A DNA stretch of 64,000 bases from Candidatus Melainabacteria bacterium (GTDB lineage Bacteria; Cyanobacteriota; Vampirovibrionia; Obscuribacterales; Obscuribacteraceae): NCBI GenBank assembly GCA_016699165.1, contig CP064963.1, forward strand, positions 4,774,001 to 4,838,000, given 5' to 3'. A program made the translations under genes and the position numbers. Numbering within the stretch: position 1 is the stretch's first letter; each line of letters begins with the position of its first letter. Below, in pieces: positions 17,782-26,851 of the stretch. Below the pieces are notes generated by a model. The model ran no database searches and was not told the DNA's origin. It saw only the letters and a program-made list of their open reading frames with translations.

Positions 17782-19823
17782 TCGTCTAACTCTTCCTGTT
17801 CGTATGCTTTTGCCAGTTCTGTCAAATTGCCCATTATGCGTTGCAATAAGTATTGTGATTCTTCCATCATGTCCGCTTTGATTTGGTCGTCAGAGGGCTT
17901 TGGAATGCTGTCTGCCATTTCATCATAGTTTTGTGCTTCTTCTAATTTATCTTGAGAGCGACACAAAGCCGCAAGACGCATAAGCAAGCCCCGCACTCGC
18001 CAGTGATTAGCACCCTGCTTTTGCATTCGTATTTCCATTGCTTTTTTAAGCAGACCTTCCACTTGCGAGATTTCTTGTGCAGACTCAAAGAAAGTGGCAA
18101 TGCGCTCATAGGTCCCGGCGTATTGAAGATCCGATTTTACCGCTTCTTCGTTTTTAGAAAATATATCAAGCACGCGAGCAGATAGCTCAATCGATTTTTC
18201 AAACTCTTGTCCGCTCCATGCCATGGTCGCTTGGTCTACTATTTCTTGTGCCAGTGCAAGTGTGTCTTCACCATGAAGATGAGTCAGCTTTTCCAGATAT
18301 TCTTTTTGAATTGCGTTAGCTTCTTCGTGTAAGCCGCGCTTACTAAGAGTATATGAAAGCATGCGTAGCGACTCGACTACAGTTTTATGATTTTCGCCAT
18401 ATTTTTGCTTGAATACTTCAACTTGCTTACGCATCAAAGTCTCGGTGCTGTCAGGCAAAGCGTTTTTCTTGTCTATAACATCTGCTTGGGCTTTTACTAA
18501 GTTGGATGCTTCAATGTCGCCTTCCATAGACAAACAAAGCGATAGATGACGAAGCGATTTAGCTAAATCCGGATTGTCCATGCCGAGAATTTCTTTCTTG
18601 GCTCCCACTGCTTTGGAAAAATGTTCTTTTGCATTGGCGTAGTCTTTGAAAGTGACATAGATACTGCCAGCGCTGTCATGCATGTTGGCGCTTTCTATGC
18701 TTTTCTTGCCATATATTTTTTCTATGCGAAGAATGCCAGACTTAATAACTTCAATTGATTTGTTTTTGTTCTTTTCTCTAGAATACAAGTCAGACAAGAG
18801 TATAAATGACATCGGATCACTGTGATTTTCATCAGCGATATTGCTTTCTATAAGTGCTTTGACACGTTCTGCCATCGTATCTGAATCTTGGTCGCGTCCT
18901 AATTTTTTATATACCAAGGCAACGTTGTTTATGATTTTGATCAGTGCGGGATTGTTTTTGCCAAGATATTTTTCACGCGATGCAAGTGATAATTCAAACT
19001 GTGGAAGGGCGTCTTTATATTTTCCCTGTTCTAGATAAATGCCACCTAAATTATTTGATACGAGCGATTTAGTAAGACTATTTGCACCATAGGCAGTATC
19101 GCAAATCGTGAGAGCCCGTTTTAAGAGTGTTTCTGCTTCGTCAAATCGACGTAAGCGCTGACTGAGCATTCCCAGATTTGAAAGTGTACAAATCAGGTCT
19201 GGATGAACCCGTCCAAGTGCATCTTCTTTTATTTGCAGTGATCGTTTTTGCATTTCTTCGGATTCAAGCAAGCGTCCATCAGCATATAGAATGAGAGCAC
19301 AATTTCCAAGCGACGCACCATAATGGCGACCTTTTTGTCCAAAGATTTGCTCACGTTTTAATAGTCCATCTTGAAAGAGTGTTTCTGCCTCGCGCGCATT
19401 GCCTTTGCGCCAGGCAATTTCGCCAAGCAGGTCAATTGCGGTAGCTTGCTCTTCTTTGCAGTTTTCTAAATCGTTATCGTCTAAAATTTCTTTTGCAATT
19501 GCTATCGCTTTATCGTACTCAGACTCTTTCATGAATATGCTAGATAAGCTGTTCTTGGCTTTAGCTCTATATTTTTTCTGGTCTTCTGGAATTTTTTTAT
19601 TCAATTCAGCAAGGGCTTCTTCTAATACTAATTTGCCAGTCTCAAAATCACCGACTTCACTTAGAGTGCCACCAAGTTCGGTTTTTATTACGGCAATTTC
19701 AAGAGCAGTGGCATTTTTTGTCTTAGATTCAGTTAGAGCCTCATTTAATAATTGCAAAGAAAAAACGTAATCACCATCTTCAAAATGTTTGACGCCTTCG
19801 CTCAATTTTTGTTTGAAACTCAT
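17778..19823 (-). CDS. Large kinesin-light-chain-type TPR protein
   Basis: 681 residues made almost wholly of ~42-residue TPR repeats of kinesin-light-chain type, with the characteristic spacing of A-x-x-L-x-N-L-G and Y-x-x-A-x-x-x-x-x-x-A-L: LICTLSNLGMLSQRLRRFDE, AETLLKRALTICDTAYG; SLVSNNLGGIYLEQGKYKDA; LIKIINNVALVYKKLGRDQD. The visible N-terminus lacks a signal peptide, so it is likely cytosolic. Such proteins are scaffolds for protein binding. It overlaps the next gene by four bases (ATGA) and follows a smaller TPR gene by 8 bases, so all are co-translated with the histidine kinase. Confidence 0.85.
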   Translation of the reverse strand: MSFKQKLSEGVKHFEDGDYVFSLQLLNEALTESKTKNATALEIAVIKTELGGTLSEVGDFETGKLVLEEALAELNKKIPEDQKKYRAKAKNSLSSIFMKESEYDKAIAIAKEILDDNDLENCKEEQATAIDLLGEIAWRKGNAREAETLFQDGLLKREQIFGQKGRHYGASLGNCALILYADGRLLESEEMQKRSLQIKEDALGRVHPDLICTLSNLGMLSQRLRRFDEAETLLKRALTICDTAYGANSLTKSLVSNNLGGIYLEQGKYKDALPQFELSLASREKYLGKNNPALIKIINNVALVYKKLGRDQDSDTMAERVKALIESNIADENHSDPMSFILLSDLYSREKNKNKSIEVIKSGILRIEKIYGKKSIESANMHDSAGSIYVTFKDYANAKEHFSKAVGAKKEILGMDNPDLAKSLRHLSLCLSMEGDIEASNLVKAQADVIDKKNALPDSTETLMRKQVEVFKQKYGENHKTVVESLRMLSYTLSKRGLHEEANAIQKEYLEKLTHLHGEDTLALAQEIVDQATMAWSGQEFEKSIELSARVLDIFSKNEEAVKSDLQYAGTYERIATFFESAQEISQVEGLLKKAMEIRMQKQGANHWRVRGLLMRLAALCRSQDKLEEAQNYDEMADSIPKPSDDQIKADMMEESQYLLQRIMGNLTELAKAYEQEELDE

Positions 19824-19831
19824 AGCGCGCT

Positions 19832-20416
19832 TTACTCTCCCTGACCAGTTAATTTAGCAACTTTGATGATAGTTTGTTTTTGAGCGAGTGCCTGCTCATT
19901 TTCGGGCTCTAAATCTAGTATCCGGTTGATATAATTTTTGGCTTTCTTATAATCCATTTGAATGGCGTGACAATTGGCCAAATGCAGCAGTGCATTTATA
20001 TAACAAGGATTTAGTTCTATCGCCTGCTCCAACAATTTTTTTGCTTCTTCAATATTGCCTTCGCTCAAAATTAGACTGGCTAAATTACTGAAGGGCCATT
20101 CAAAATCAGGATACTCTTCAGTTAGGCGCCACCATATTTGCTTGGCTTGTTTTGGGTTAGTCAACATATTGTTGTAACCTTCTATGTTGGCAGCAACAGC
20201 TTCTTGAGGCACTTCTTGCAGTGGCAATCTTGTCTTCATAAAAGTAAGTGCTTTTTGGGCAATATTTCCTTGTTCGTCAAATTCCATCGCTAATTGAAAC
20301 GACTTTCTAGACTGACCAATCCAGCCGATGGCTTTGTATTGCTTGCCAAGCTCAAAATACTCTTTGGCAGACATTCCTTTAGGTACGTCTTGTGGTGGCA
20401 GAGCTGAATCCATCAT
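19832..20416 (-). CDS. TPR protein
   Basis: 194 residues with at least three TPR units: AKEYFELGKQYKAIGWIGQS and RKSFQLAMEFDEQGN; FEWPFSNLASLILSEGNIEE and AKKLLEQAIELNPCY; NALLHLANCHAIQMDYKKAK. No signal peptide. Its ATG lies inside the stop region of the kinase gene (four-base overlap), indicating translational coupling. A partner or adaptor for the adjacent hybrid kinase is the natural inference from context, but nothing in the sequence proves it. Confidence 0.85.
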   Translation of the reverse strand: MMDSALPPQDVPKGMSAKEYFELGKQYKAIGWIGQSRKSFQLAMEFDEQGNIAQKALTFMKTRLPLQEVPQEAVAANIEGYNNMLTNPKQAKQIWWRLTEEYPDFEWPFSNLASLILSEGNIEEAKKLLEQAIELNPCYINALLHLANCHAIQMDYKKAKNYINRILDLEPENEQALAQKQTIIKVAKLTGQGE

Positions 20417-22710
20417 GACCTGCGCGGAAGCGATATCGACATAGTCGTACCTCCGCCCTCCCTGCTTATTGCATTGATTTCTCCCTCGTGCGCGTCCATA
20501 ATTTGTTTACACAAATATAGTCCAAGGCCCGTTCCAACCGCTTGGCCTTTACCTTTTTGACTGCGCCAGAATCGCTCGAACATAAATGGTAGCTCGTCTT
20601 CCGATATGCCAATACCTGAATCTTTGACAAATACGCTCACTATATTTGGTGTCTCTTCTCCCCAGATTTTGATACTGCCGCCTTGAGGAGTAAACTTAAT
20701 GGCATTGTCTATTAAGTTTAAAAACACTCGGCGCATGGCAAAAACATCTGCTGTGACACTGCCTTGATTGCGTGGTAGTTCGATGCTTAAGTCTATGTTG
20801 CGCTGATTGGCAAGCACAGATAATTCTTCTATACAGTCTGATGCAATGTCGAATACATAAGCCGATTCAAGGGCAAGATCTGGCTTGGAAAAATCGTATC
20901 TATTTACTTCAATCAAGTTCTGCACCATACGCAAAATGCCTTGATTGCTTCGTCTGAGCATAGTCAAAACTTCGGATTGCGATTTATCCATATCGCCAAT
21001 GGTGCCGTCCATTAATAATTCGAGCGTTCTGTCTGCGCCAATGAGCGGTGTTTTTAAATCGTGCACAAGAGTGGCAAGAAAATCTTCCTTTTGTTTGTCG
21101 TTCACATTTTTTTCTTCTACTTCCATAGTAGAAATGCAAACGCCAATCACTTGTTTAAATTTATCTTTGAGCGGCCAGGCGGCAAGATCCCAAAATACAT
21201 GCTTATGTCCATGTCCATTGGTAATAGTACTAGCATCGCTATACTCTATTTTTTGACCGTTTAATTGCAGGGTCTCTTGTTTTGCCAATACCATTTGTAG
21301 GAACTCTTTGCTTACTGCTGGCACCACGTCATAAAACGTCTTTCCCACAAGCTCGCCAGGTGATAGACCTAATTGGTCTGCTACCACAGGTGGTGCCTTT
21401 GTGATAACAAAATTAGTATCCAGTTTCCATACTCCAATGGGAGAATTGTCCATGGTAGAAACAGACTCTTCAGCTCTAGAAGAGCTGCGCGAGATAGTTT
21501 CAAATACAAGTTTTGGCGTACTTATTTTTTGTTTGCCAAGGCTTTCTTGTCTGTAATTTGTCACGCCCGATTCACCAACATCGGTGCAAAATCCAATATG
21601 TCCCAGAAATTCTCCTTCATCGCCAAGTAAAGGAGTGCCTGATTCCATGATAGTTCTATAAGTGTTGTCGTTTCTTTTCATGCGATATTCAGCATTGAAT
21701 GCAACATGCTCGCTAATTGCTTGTTGCCATGCGCTTTGTGCTTTGGCTTTATCTTGTGGATGCATATGCGAAAGCCAGGTTTCATAACTAATACTATTAG
21801 TCTCGATACCAATAAAATCGAGCCAGGCTTTATTGAAGTAATTACGCGCACCATCTGCGTCGGAAATGAAAATCATCTTGCTGATTGAATTTGCAAGTTG
21901 TTTAGTGCTTTCGCGATAGCCCGATATTTCCATCGCATTTTTTATCTTTTCGGTCATGTCGCGAAAGATAATCATTGTGCCCACTACTCGCTTAGAGCGG
22001 CTATGCAAGGGTGAATAATACGGTTGAAAATGAAAAGTCTGCCCTTTATTTACGAGCATTTTGTTTTGACCGACGAAACTATATCCTTGCAGACTTCGAG
22101 CAATTTCTATATTCATTTCGTCAATGTCAAAAGTGTCGTATGACACCACGATATTTGACAAAATTTCTGACATCACTTTGCCTAAAACTTCTTGATGTTT
22201 GTAATTGAACATGCGCTCCATAGCGTGGTTCCAGAGCATGATGCGATTTTGCAAATCGAGCACCACAATGCCATCGAAAGTATTGGTCAAAATTAAATCG
22301 CTTGCTTGCGACAAAACCTGAACGTTTGCAAGTGAGCGCTCGTAGACGCGATAAATAGTCTTAATTAATTCGCTTCGAGTTAGTTGAACCTGAGCAATCA
22401 CATCTTGAGCGCCAAGTCGGATAAGTTCAAGCGCGTCGCCCTCGCTTTGAGATTCGGAAATGACAATAATCGAACTTCGAGGTGCCGCTGCATGAATTTT
22501 TCCAAGTGCCTTGCTTGGATCGTCGCCAGTCAAAGACGAGTCGAGAATAACTACATCAAAATTGTCGTTGCGCAGTTTGATTAAACAATCGCGCGGCGAT
22601 GCGGCATGATCCAAAAAAAATGAGGTCGTGCTTTCCTGAAAGCTGTTTTCGAGCATGTTTAAAATGTCGTCAAACTGTTTTTGCTCGACTGTGGCTACTA
22701 AAACTTTCAC
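20413..22710 (-). CDS. Soluble hybrid sensor histidine kinase: receiver-like, three PAS, HisKA, HATPase
   Basis: 765 residues from a GTG start, with no transmembrane segment. Residues 1-125 form a receiver-like domain keeping the Asp (residue 57, VVILDSS) but with Gln where the conserved Lys is expected (GAQDVIAQVQ), and lacking the usual acidic pair at the start. PAS domains fall near 135-255, 270-380 and 415-530 (for example FDGIVVLDLQNRIMLWNHAM). The HisKA box is LVHDLKTPL with His550. The ATPase has NLIDNAIKF, DSGIGIS and GTGLGLYLCKQIMDAHEG. It probably senses a cytosolic cue. No response regulator lies next to it; the operon instead continues with TPR genes. Confidence 0.9.
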   Translation of the reverse strand: MKVLVATVEQKQFDDILNMLENSFQESTTSFFLDHAASPRDCLIKLRNDNFDVVILDSSLTGDDPSKALGKIHAAAPRSSIIVISESQSEGDALELIRLGAQDVIAQVQLTRSELIKTIYRVYERSLANVQVLSQASDLILTNTFDGIVVLDLQNRIMLWNHAMERMFNYKHQEVLGKVMSEILSNIVVSYDTFDIDEMNIEIARSLQGYSFVGQNKMLVNKGQTFHFQPYYSPLHSRSKRVVGTMIIFRDMTEKIKNAMEISGYRESTKQLANSISKMIFISDADGARNYFNKAWLDFIGIETNSISYETWLSHMHPQDKAKAQSAWQQAISEHVAFNAEYRMKRNDNTYRTIMESGTPLLGDEGEFLGHIGFCTDVGESGVTNYRQESLGKQKISTPKLVFETISRSSSRAEESVSTMDNSPIGVWKLDTNFVITKAPPVVADQLGLSPGELVGKTFYDVVPAVSKEFLQMVLAKQETLQLNGQKIEYSDASTITNGHGHKHVFWDLAAWPLKDKFKQVIGVCISTMEVEEKNVNDKQKEDFLATLVHDLKTPLIGADRTLELLMDGTIGDMDKSQSEVLTMLRRSNQGILRMVQNLIEVNRYDFSKPDLALESAYVFDIASDCIEELSVLANQRNIDLSIELPRNQGSVTADVFAMRRVFLNLIDNAIKFTPQGGSIKIWGEETPNIVSVFVKDSGIGISEDELPFMFERFWRSQKGKGQAVGTGLGLYLCKQIMDAHEGEINAISREGGGTTMSISLPRRS

Positions 22711-22777
22711 TTAAGTTCGCTGCCCAATGCTTAACTATATTTCCAACGCTTCAATCTGAGTTTATATACACACCTTA

Positions 22778-22806
22778 TGTCTAAGACAAAACACTTTACT
22801 TAGACA
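22778..22806. promoter_or_regulatory. 8-bp inverted repeat, candidate operator upstream of secG
   Basis: TGTCTAAG (22778-22785) and CTTAGACA (22799-22806) are perfect inverted copies whose centres are 21 bp apart, about two helical turns. The site lies in the 144-base divergent region between the histidine kinase start (22710) and secG, just upstream of the putative secG -35 element. Confidence 0.4.
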
Positions 22807-22817
22807 CTGGTAAAACT

Positions 22818-22845
22818 TTGTTTGGCCAAATCAATGGGTTATAAT
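22818..22845 (+). promoter_or_regulatory. Putative sigma-70-type promoter of secG operon
   Basis: TTGTTT (22818-22823) and consensus TATAAT (22840-22845) are separated by 16 bases. Transcription would begin about 2-4 bases before the ATG at 22855, so the mRNA would be nearly leaderless. Confidence 0.5.
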
Positions 22846-22854
22846 TTCGAGCTT

Positions 22855-23088
22855 ATGAGTCCCATTTACATCGCACTGTTAGTAATCACCACCCTGCTTG
22901 CCGTAGGAATGATCGCCCTTATTCTGGTCCACTCGCCCAAAGGCGAAGGTATGGGCGGAATCGGCGGTTCAGCCAGCATGTTTTCAACCAAGCGCGGGGC
23001 GGAAGCCGGTCTAGACCGCATTACCTGGGGCTTCAGCATCTCTTTTCTTTTGTGCTGCATAGTGCTGGGCTTCGGTCTGGTTAAATAG
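22855..23088 (+). CDS. secG: Protein-export membrane protein SecG
   Basis: 77 residues from ATG 22855. A longer frame from TTG 22822 would place the start inside the promoter, so I reject it. Two hydrophobic helices (IYIALLVITTLLAVGMIALI and SISFLLCCIVLGFGLV) flank the conserved loop HSPKGEGMGGIGGSASMFS with the F-S-T-K-R-G-A-E box, diagnostic of SecG. It joins SecY and SecE in the inner-membrane translocon and assists SecA-driven export. It heads a plus-strand operon with ubiE/menG, lpxB and the ABC exporter, all membrane or envelope functions. Confidence 0.93.
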   Translation: MSPIYIALLVITTLLAVGMIALILVHSPKGEGMGGIGGSASMFSTKRGAEAGLDRITWGFSISFLLCCIVLGFGLVK

Positions 23089-23090
23089 CC

Positions 23091-23837
23091 ATGGCGTTGC
23101 CTGCGCAAGAACAAAAACACGCTTTTGTCCATGCGCAATTCGAGCGTATTGCAGCAAAATACGACCTTACCAATGACGTAATTAGCTTTGGCATGCATCG
23201 TTTTTGGAAAGAGCGCGCTGTCCAGATTCTTTTGAAAAATGCCCAAAATACTACAAATCCGCAAAATCGGTCCTACTTAGACGTTTGTTGCGGTACTGGC
23301 GATTTGTCCCTTCGAATAGCAAGTAAGCTTAAAGACCAGGATTCTGTTACCGGACTCGATTTTTCAGGCAATATGCTTTCGTGTGCCGCTTCGCGTTTGG
23401 ATAAAGCGGGTGATGTCATTTCTTGTAAAGTGAGCTTTGTAGAGGGCGACGCCCAAAACCTGCCTTTCCAACAAGATCAGTTCGATGGAGCCATAATTAG
23501 CTTTGGCTTACGCAACCTGACCGATTTGCCCCGCGGTATAGCCGAAATGACCCGGGTTGTGAAGCCTGGCGGGCTTGTGCTCAATCTTGACCTGGGTGAG
23601 GCACAGGGTCCTATTTTTGCCCCACTTTTCGCCTTGCATTTTGATGTGATTGTGCCAATGATTGGCGCCATTGTGCAAAATGACCGCTCTGCCTACACTT
23701 ATTTGCCTGAATCCAGGACTACGTATCCAAAGCCAGCTGGAATAAGCAAAATTTTTGAAGAATCTGGACTGGTCGATGTCAAGCATATCGCTTTAGCTGG
23801 TGGCTCGGTGGCATTGCACACCGGTCGGGTGCCTTAA
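23091..23837 (+). CDS. ubiE: Quinone C-methyltransferase UbiE/MenG
   Basis: 248 residues, starting two bases after the secG stop. Family signature 1 is present (YDLTNDVISFGMHRFWKERA), as are SAM motif I YLDVCCGTGDLSLRIA, acidic GLDFSGNML and signature 2 with VVKPGG. The C-terminal Y-x-Y-L-P-E-S region (YTYLPESRTTYPKPAGI) is also typical. The family methylates demethylmenaquinone and/or the ubiquinone precursor; which quinone this organism makes cannot be told from the window. There is no other quinone gene nearby. Confidence 0.88.
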   Translation: MALPAQEQKHAFVHAQFERIAAKYDLTNDVISFGMHRFWKERAVQILLKNAQNTTNPQNRSYLDVCCGTGDLSLRIASKLKDQDSVTGLDFSGNMLSCAASRLDKAGDVISCKVSFVEGDAQNLPFQQDQFDGAIISFGLRNLTDLPRGIAEMTRVVKPGGLVLNLDLGEAQGPIFAPLFALHFDVIVPMIGAIVQNDRSAYTYLPESRTTYPKPAGISKIFEESGLVDVKHIALAGGSVALHTGRVP

Positions 23838-23841
23838 AATC

Positions 23842-25050
23842 ATGGCCAAATCTATTCTGGTTTCAGTTGGTGACCATTCAGCCGACAAGCACGCCGCCGC
23901 CATAATAAAAGAATTGAAATTGATTTATCCTGATTTGAAGGTGCGCGGCATGGGCGGACCTTTGATGAAAGATGCCGGGGTCGACTTGATTTTCAATCTC
24001 GATGACTTAAACGTGCTTGGCATAGTTGAAGTTATCAAGTTCTTGCCTCGCTTACTTGCCATGGAGAACCACATCATAAAAGAGGTGGAAGCAGCACCAC
24101 CGGACCTGGTTTTGCTTGTCGATTATGGCGGCTTCAACATGCGTCTTGCTAAAAAAATGAGAGTCAAATATCCCAAGATGCCTATTGTCTATTTCATCTG
24201 TCCCCAGGTGTGGGCATCAAGACCCTGGCGGGCTAAGGCTCTTGCTAAAAATATTTCCAGACTGCTTGTGATTTTTCCTTTTGAAGAATTGCATTATGAA
24301 AAGGAAGGAATCAAAGCAACTTTTGTCGGGCACCCGCTTTTGAAACAAATAGGCGACTTGTCTGATTATCCAAGCAAAGTCGAATTTTCAAAAAAAATTG
24401 GTTTCAATCCAGATAATGAGCTAATTTCAATCTTTGCTGGCAGTCGTAAGTTAGAGATCAAAAATCACATGCCTGTCATAGTTTCAGCTATGGAAGAGCT
24501 TTTACAGACGCGCCCTGGTATTCAATTTATTGTGTCCATGGCTAATGCCAACTTGCGTGCTGTGGCTGAAGAGGAGCTCAGGCGTTCACCGATTGTGGCA
24601 GAGCAAATTGGTAAAGCAATTTTCTTGATTGAAAACGACGATAATTTCAATGCGATGAACACCTCAGACCTGGTCTGGGCCAAGTCCGGCACTACTACAC
24701 TTGAAGTTAGTATGTTTGGCACGCCGATGATAATTTTCTACCGAGGCAACTGGATATCCTATTTTCTTGTTATCCTAGTCAAAACAATCAAGAATATTGG
24801 CTTACCCAATATTCTCGCCAAACGGCAGTTGGTCCCAGAGTGTCTGCAGATTGATTGTCGTGCTCAGCAGTTCATTCGATACACAAACGATATGCTCGAT
24901 GTGCCTGGACTGCGCAAAGAAATTTCTCAAACGCTATTAAGTCTTCGCAATCAACTGGAGATGGGCGATCAGAAAATTGATTACGTCAAATCGTGTGCAA
25001 GTGAAATAGACAAATATTTAGAAGTGGCAGAGGTCGCAAGTTCGAATTGA
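23842..25050 (+). CDS. lpxB: Lipid-A-disaccharide synthase LpxB
   Basis: 402 residues from ATG 23842, four bases after the ubiE stop; a frame open from 23800 would overlap ubiE. Matches to LpxB include LKVRGMGGPLMKDAGVDLIF, LLVDYGGFNMRLAKKM (family L-I-D-x-P-x-F-N), YFICPQVWASRPWRA, ATFVGHPLL, FAGSRKLEIKNHMPV and SGTTTLEVSMFGTPMIIFYR. LpxB condenses UDP-2,3-diacylglucosamine with lipid X, releasing UDP, at the inner-membrane face. The N-terminal G-E-x-S-G-D motif is altered to VGDHSADKHA. Its stop overlaps the TTG start of the ABC exporter. Confidence 0.9.
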   Translation: MAKSILVSVGDHSADKHAAAIIKELKLIYPDLKVRGMGGPLMKDAGVDLIFNLDDLNVLGIVEVIKFLPRLLAMENHIIKEVEAAPPDLVLLVDYGGFNMRLAKKMRVKYPKMPIVYFICPQVWASRPWRAKALAKNISRLLVIFPFEELHYEKEGIKATFVGHPLLKQIGDLSDYPSKVEFSKKIGFNPDNELISIFAGSRKLEIKNHMPVIVSAMEELLQTRPGIQFIVSMANANLRAVAEEELRRSPIVAEQIGKAIFLIENDDNFNAMNTSDLVWAKSGTTTLEVSMFGTPMIIFYRGNWISYFLVILVKTIKNIGLPNILAKRQLVPECLQIDCRAQQFIRYTNDMLDVPGLRKEISQTLLSLRNQLEMGDQKIDYVKSCASEIDKYLEVAEVASSN

Positions 25051-26822
25051 AGAACGGATTCACTCAAGGTTTTGTAGATGGCGCCAAACTATATGGTCGC
25101 CTTCTTGGCTATATAAAGCCATATAAGATCATGTTTGTAATTGGCTTGCTTGCAGCTATTCCCTCTGGAGCTATGGATGGTGTCATATCTCTTTTAGCTG
25201 GACAGGGTGTGCAAAAAATTCTAGTTGAGGGACACAAGTCCAAACTATATTTTATTCCTATTGCAGTGATGGGAATTGCTGTTGTTCAGGGATTCTTTCA
25301 GTTTCTAGAAACCTATTGCATTAGAAAAGTTGGTGCAAGCGCAATTGCAGATTTGCGCAACGAACTTTTCACACACTTAGAAAAACAACCCATTAGATAC
25401 ATTCTTTCAACTAAATCTGGCGTTCTAGTCAGTCGTATTATTAATGACGTTAATATCATCGAAAACGCCATATCTCAAGCGTTTCAAACAATGATATCGA
25501 GATTTATCACTCTCATTTCCCTGGCTTGCGTTTTGATTTATCAGAGTTGGTATTTGAGTGTTATTGCGCTTTCTATATTTACTTTGATAGTGCCACCAGT
25601 GGCAATTCTAGGATCAAAAATCAGAAAGGCATCAAAGCGAGGTCAGGAAGCAATTGGCGACTTGGCTGCAGTTTTGTCCGAATCTATTCAAGGTTCCAAA
25701 ATAGTTACATCTTTCAATTTAGAAGAGTATCAAATCGGCAAGTTCAAAGAAACAAATCGCGAATTCTTGCGCAGCATGATCAAAGCTACGAAGTCAGAAG
25801 CGATTCAATCTCCTATTTTAACCCTCGTAGGTGCAGCCGGTATTGCCGCTGTAGTCTATGTAGCTGGCATGCAGGTGGTAAATCATGAACTTACAATTGG
25901 TGCTCTCACTTCCTTTATTATTGCTTTGATACTTTTGTACTCTCCTCTCAAAACAATGGGGCGTGTCAACGGAATCGTACAACCAGCTCTTGCTGCTGCA
26001 ACGCGTATATTCGAAGTCTTAGATAAAGAGCCTGAAATGGTCGACAGCCAAGGTGCAATTGATTTGCCCAAAGGTTCGCACGACTTGAAATTAGACAAAG
26101 TCGGTTTTATTTATCCAGGTCAAGAAAAGCGAGTTTTAGACGATATTTCCATTGATATTCCATCGGGAACAATGGTTGCATTGGTAGGATTATCGGGTGC
26201 CGGAAAATCTACAATCGCAAATTTGGTACCACGTTTCTATGATGTCACAGACGGTGCCATTTTAATCGATGGAAAATCTCTGCCCGAATACACAATGAGG
26301 TCGCTCCGTAGCCAAATAGCAATGGTTACACAAGACAATTTCTTGTTTCACACCACAGTGCGCGAAAATATTCGCTTAGGCAAAATTGATGCCAGCGAAG
26401 AAGAAATATTAGAAGCAGCCAAAGCCGCTTACTGTCATGATTTTATCACCGCTTTGCCAGAGGGTTATAATACCGAGATTGGTGAGCGTGGTGTCAGACT
26501 ATCTGGTGGTCAACAACAACGTGTAGCCATCGCCAGAGCTATATTGAAAGACGCACCAATATTGATACTAGATGAAGCCACCAGTTCTTTAGATAACGAA
26601 TCGGAAGCGTATGTGCAAAAAGCACTCAATAACCTGATGAAAAATCGCACCACGATTGTGATTGCGCACAGGCTCTCGACCATTAGAAGCGCAGACAAAA
26701 TTCTTGTTCTGGACAATGGCAAAATTGCCGAGCAAGGTACTCACTCTCAGTTAGAAAAACAAAACGGCATCTACGCAAGACTGCTTGCAGCTCAATTTGA
26801 GCGAACATCTGCTTTGACTTAA
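25047..26822 (+). CDS. MsbA-like ABC exporter (fused TMD-NBD)
   Basis: 591 residues from TTG 25047, which overlaps the lpxB stop. An N-terminal six-helix exporter domain (first helix near MFVIGLLAAIPSGAM) is followed by a complete nucleotide-binding domain: Walker A GLSGAGKST, Q-loop MVTQDNFLF, signature LSGGQQQRVAIARAIL, Walker B ILILDEATSSLD and switch IVIAHRLST. The half-transporter layout and coupling to lpxB make lipid A or LPS-core flipping (MsbA) the best guess, but the sequence alone does not exclude another lipid or peptide substrate. It would act as an inner-membrane homodimer. Confidence 0.88.
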   Translation: MKNGFTQGFVDGAKLYGRLLGYIKPYKIMFVIGLLAAIPSGAMDGVISLLAGQGVQKILVEGHKSKLYFIPIAVMGIAVVQGFFQFLETYCIRKVGASAIADLRNELFTHLEKQPIRYILSTKSGVLVSRIINDVNIIENAISQAFQTMISRFITLISLACVLIYQSWYLSVIALSIFTLIVPPVAILGSKIRKASKRGQEAIGDLAAVLSESIQGSKIVTSFNLEEYQIGKFKETNREFLRSMIKATKSEAIQSPILTLVGAAGIAAVVYVAGMQVVNHELTIGALTSFIIALILLYSPLKTMGRVNGIVQPALAAATRIFEVLDKEPEMVDSQGAIDLPKGSHDLKLDKVGFIYPGQEKRVLDDISIDIPSGTMVALVGLSGAGKSTIANLVPRFYDVTDGAILIDGKSLPEYTMRSLRSQIAMVTQDNFLFHTTVRENIRLGKIDASEEEILEAAKAAYCHDFITALPEGYNTEIGERGVRLSGGQQQRVAIARAILKDAPILILDEATSSLDNESEAYVQKALNNLMKNRTTIVIAHRLSTIRSADKILVLDNGKIAEQGTHSQLEKQNGIYARLLAAQFERTSALT

Positions 26823-26851
26823 ACAAGTCCAAAACTAATCGAGGAGACGCG

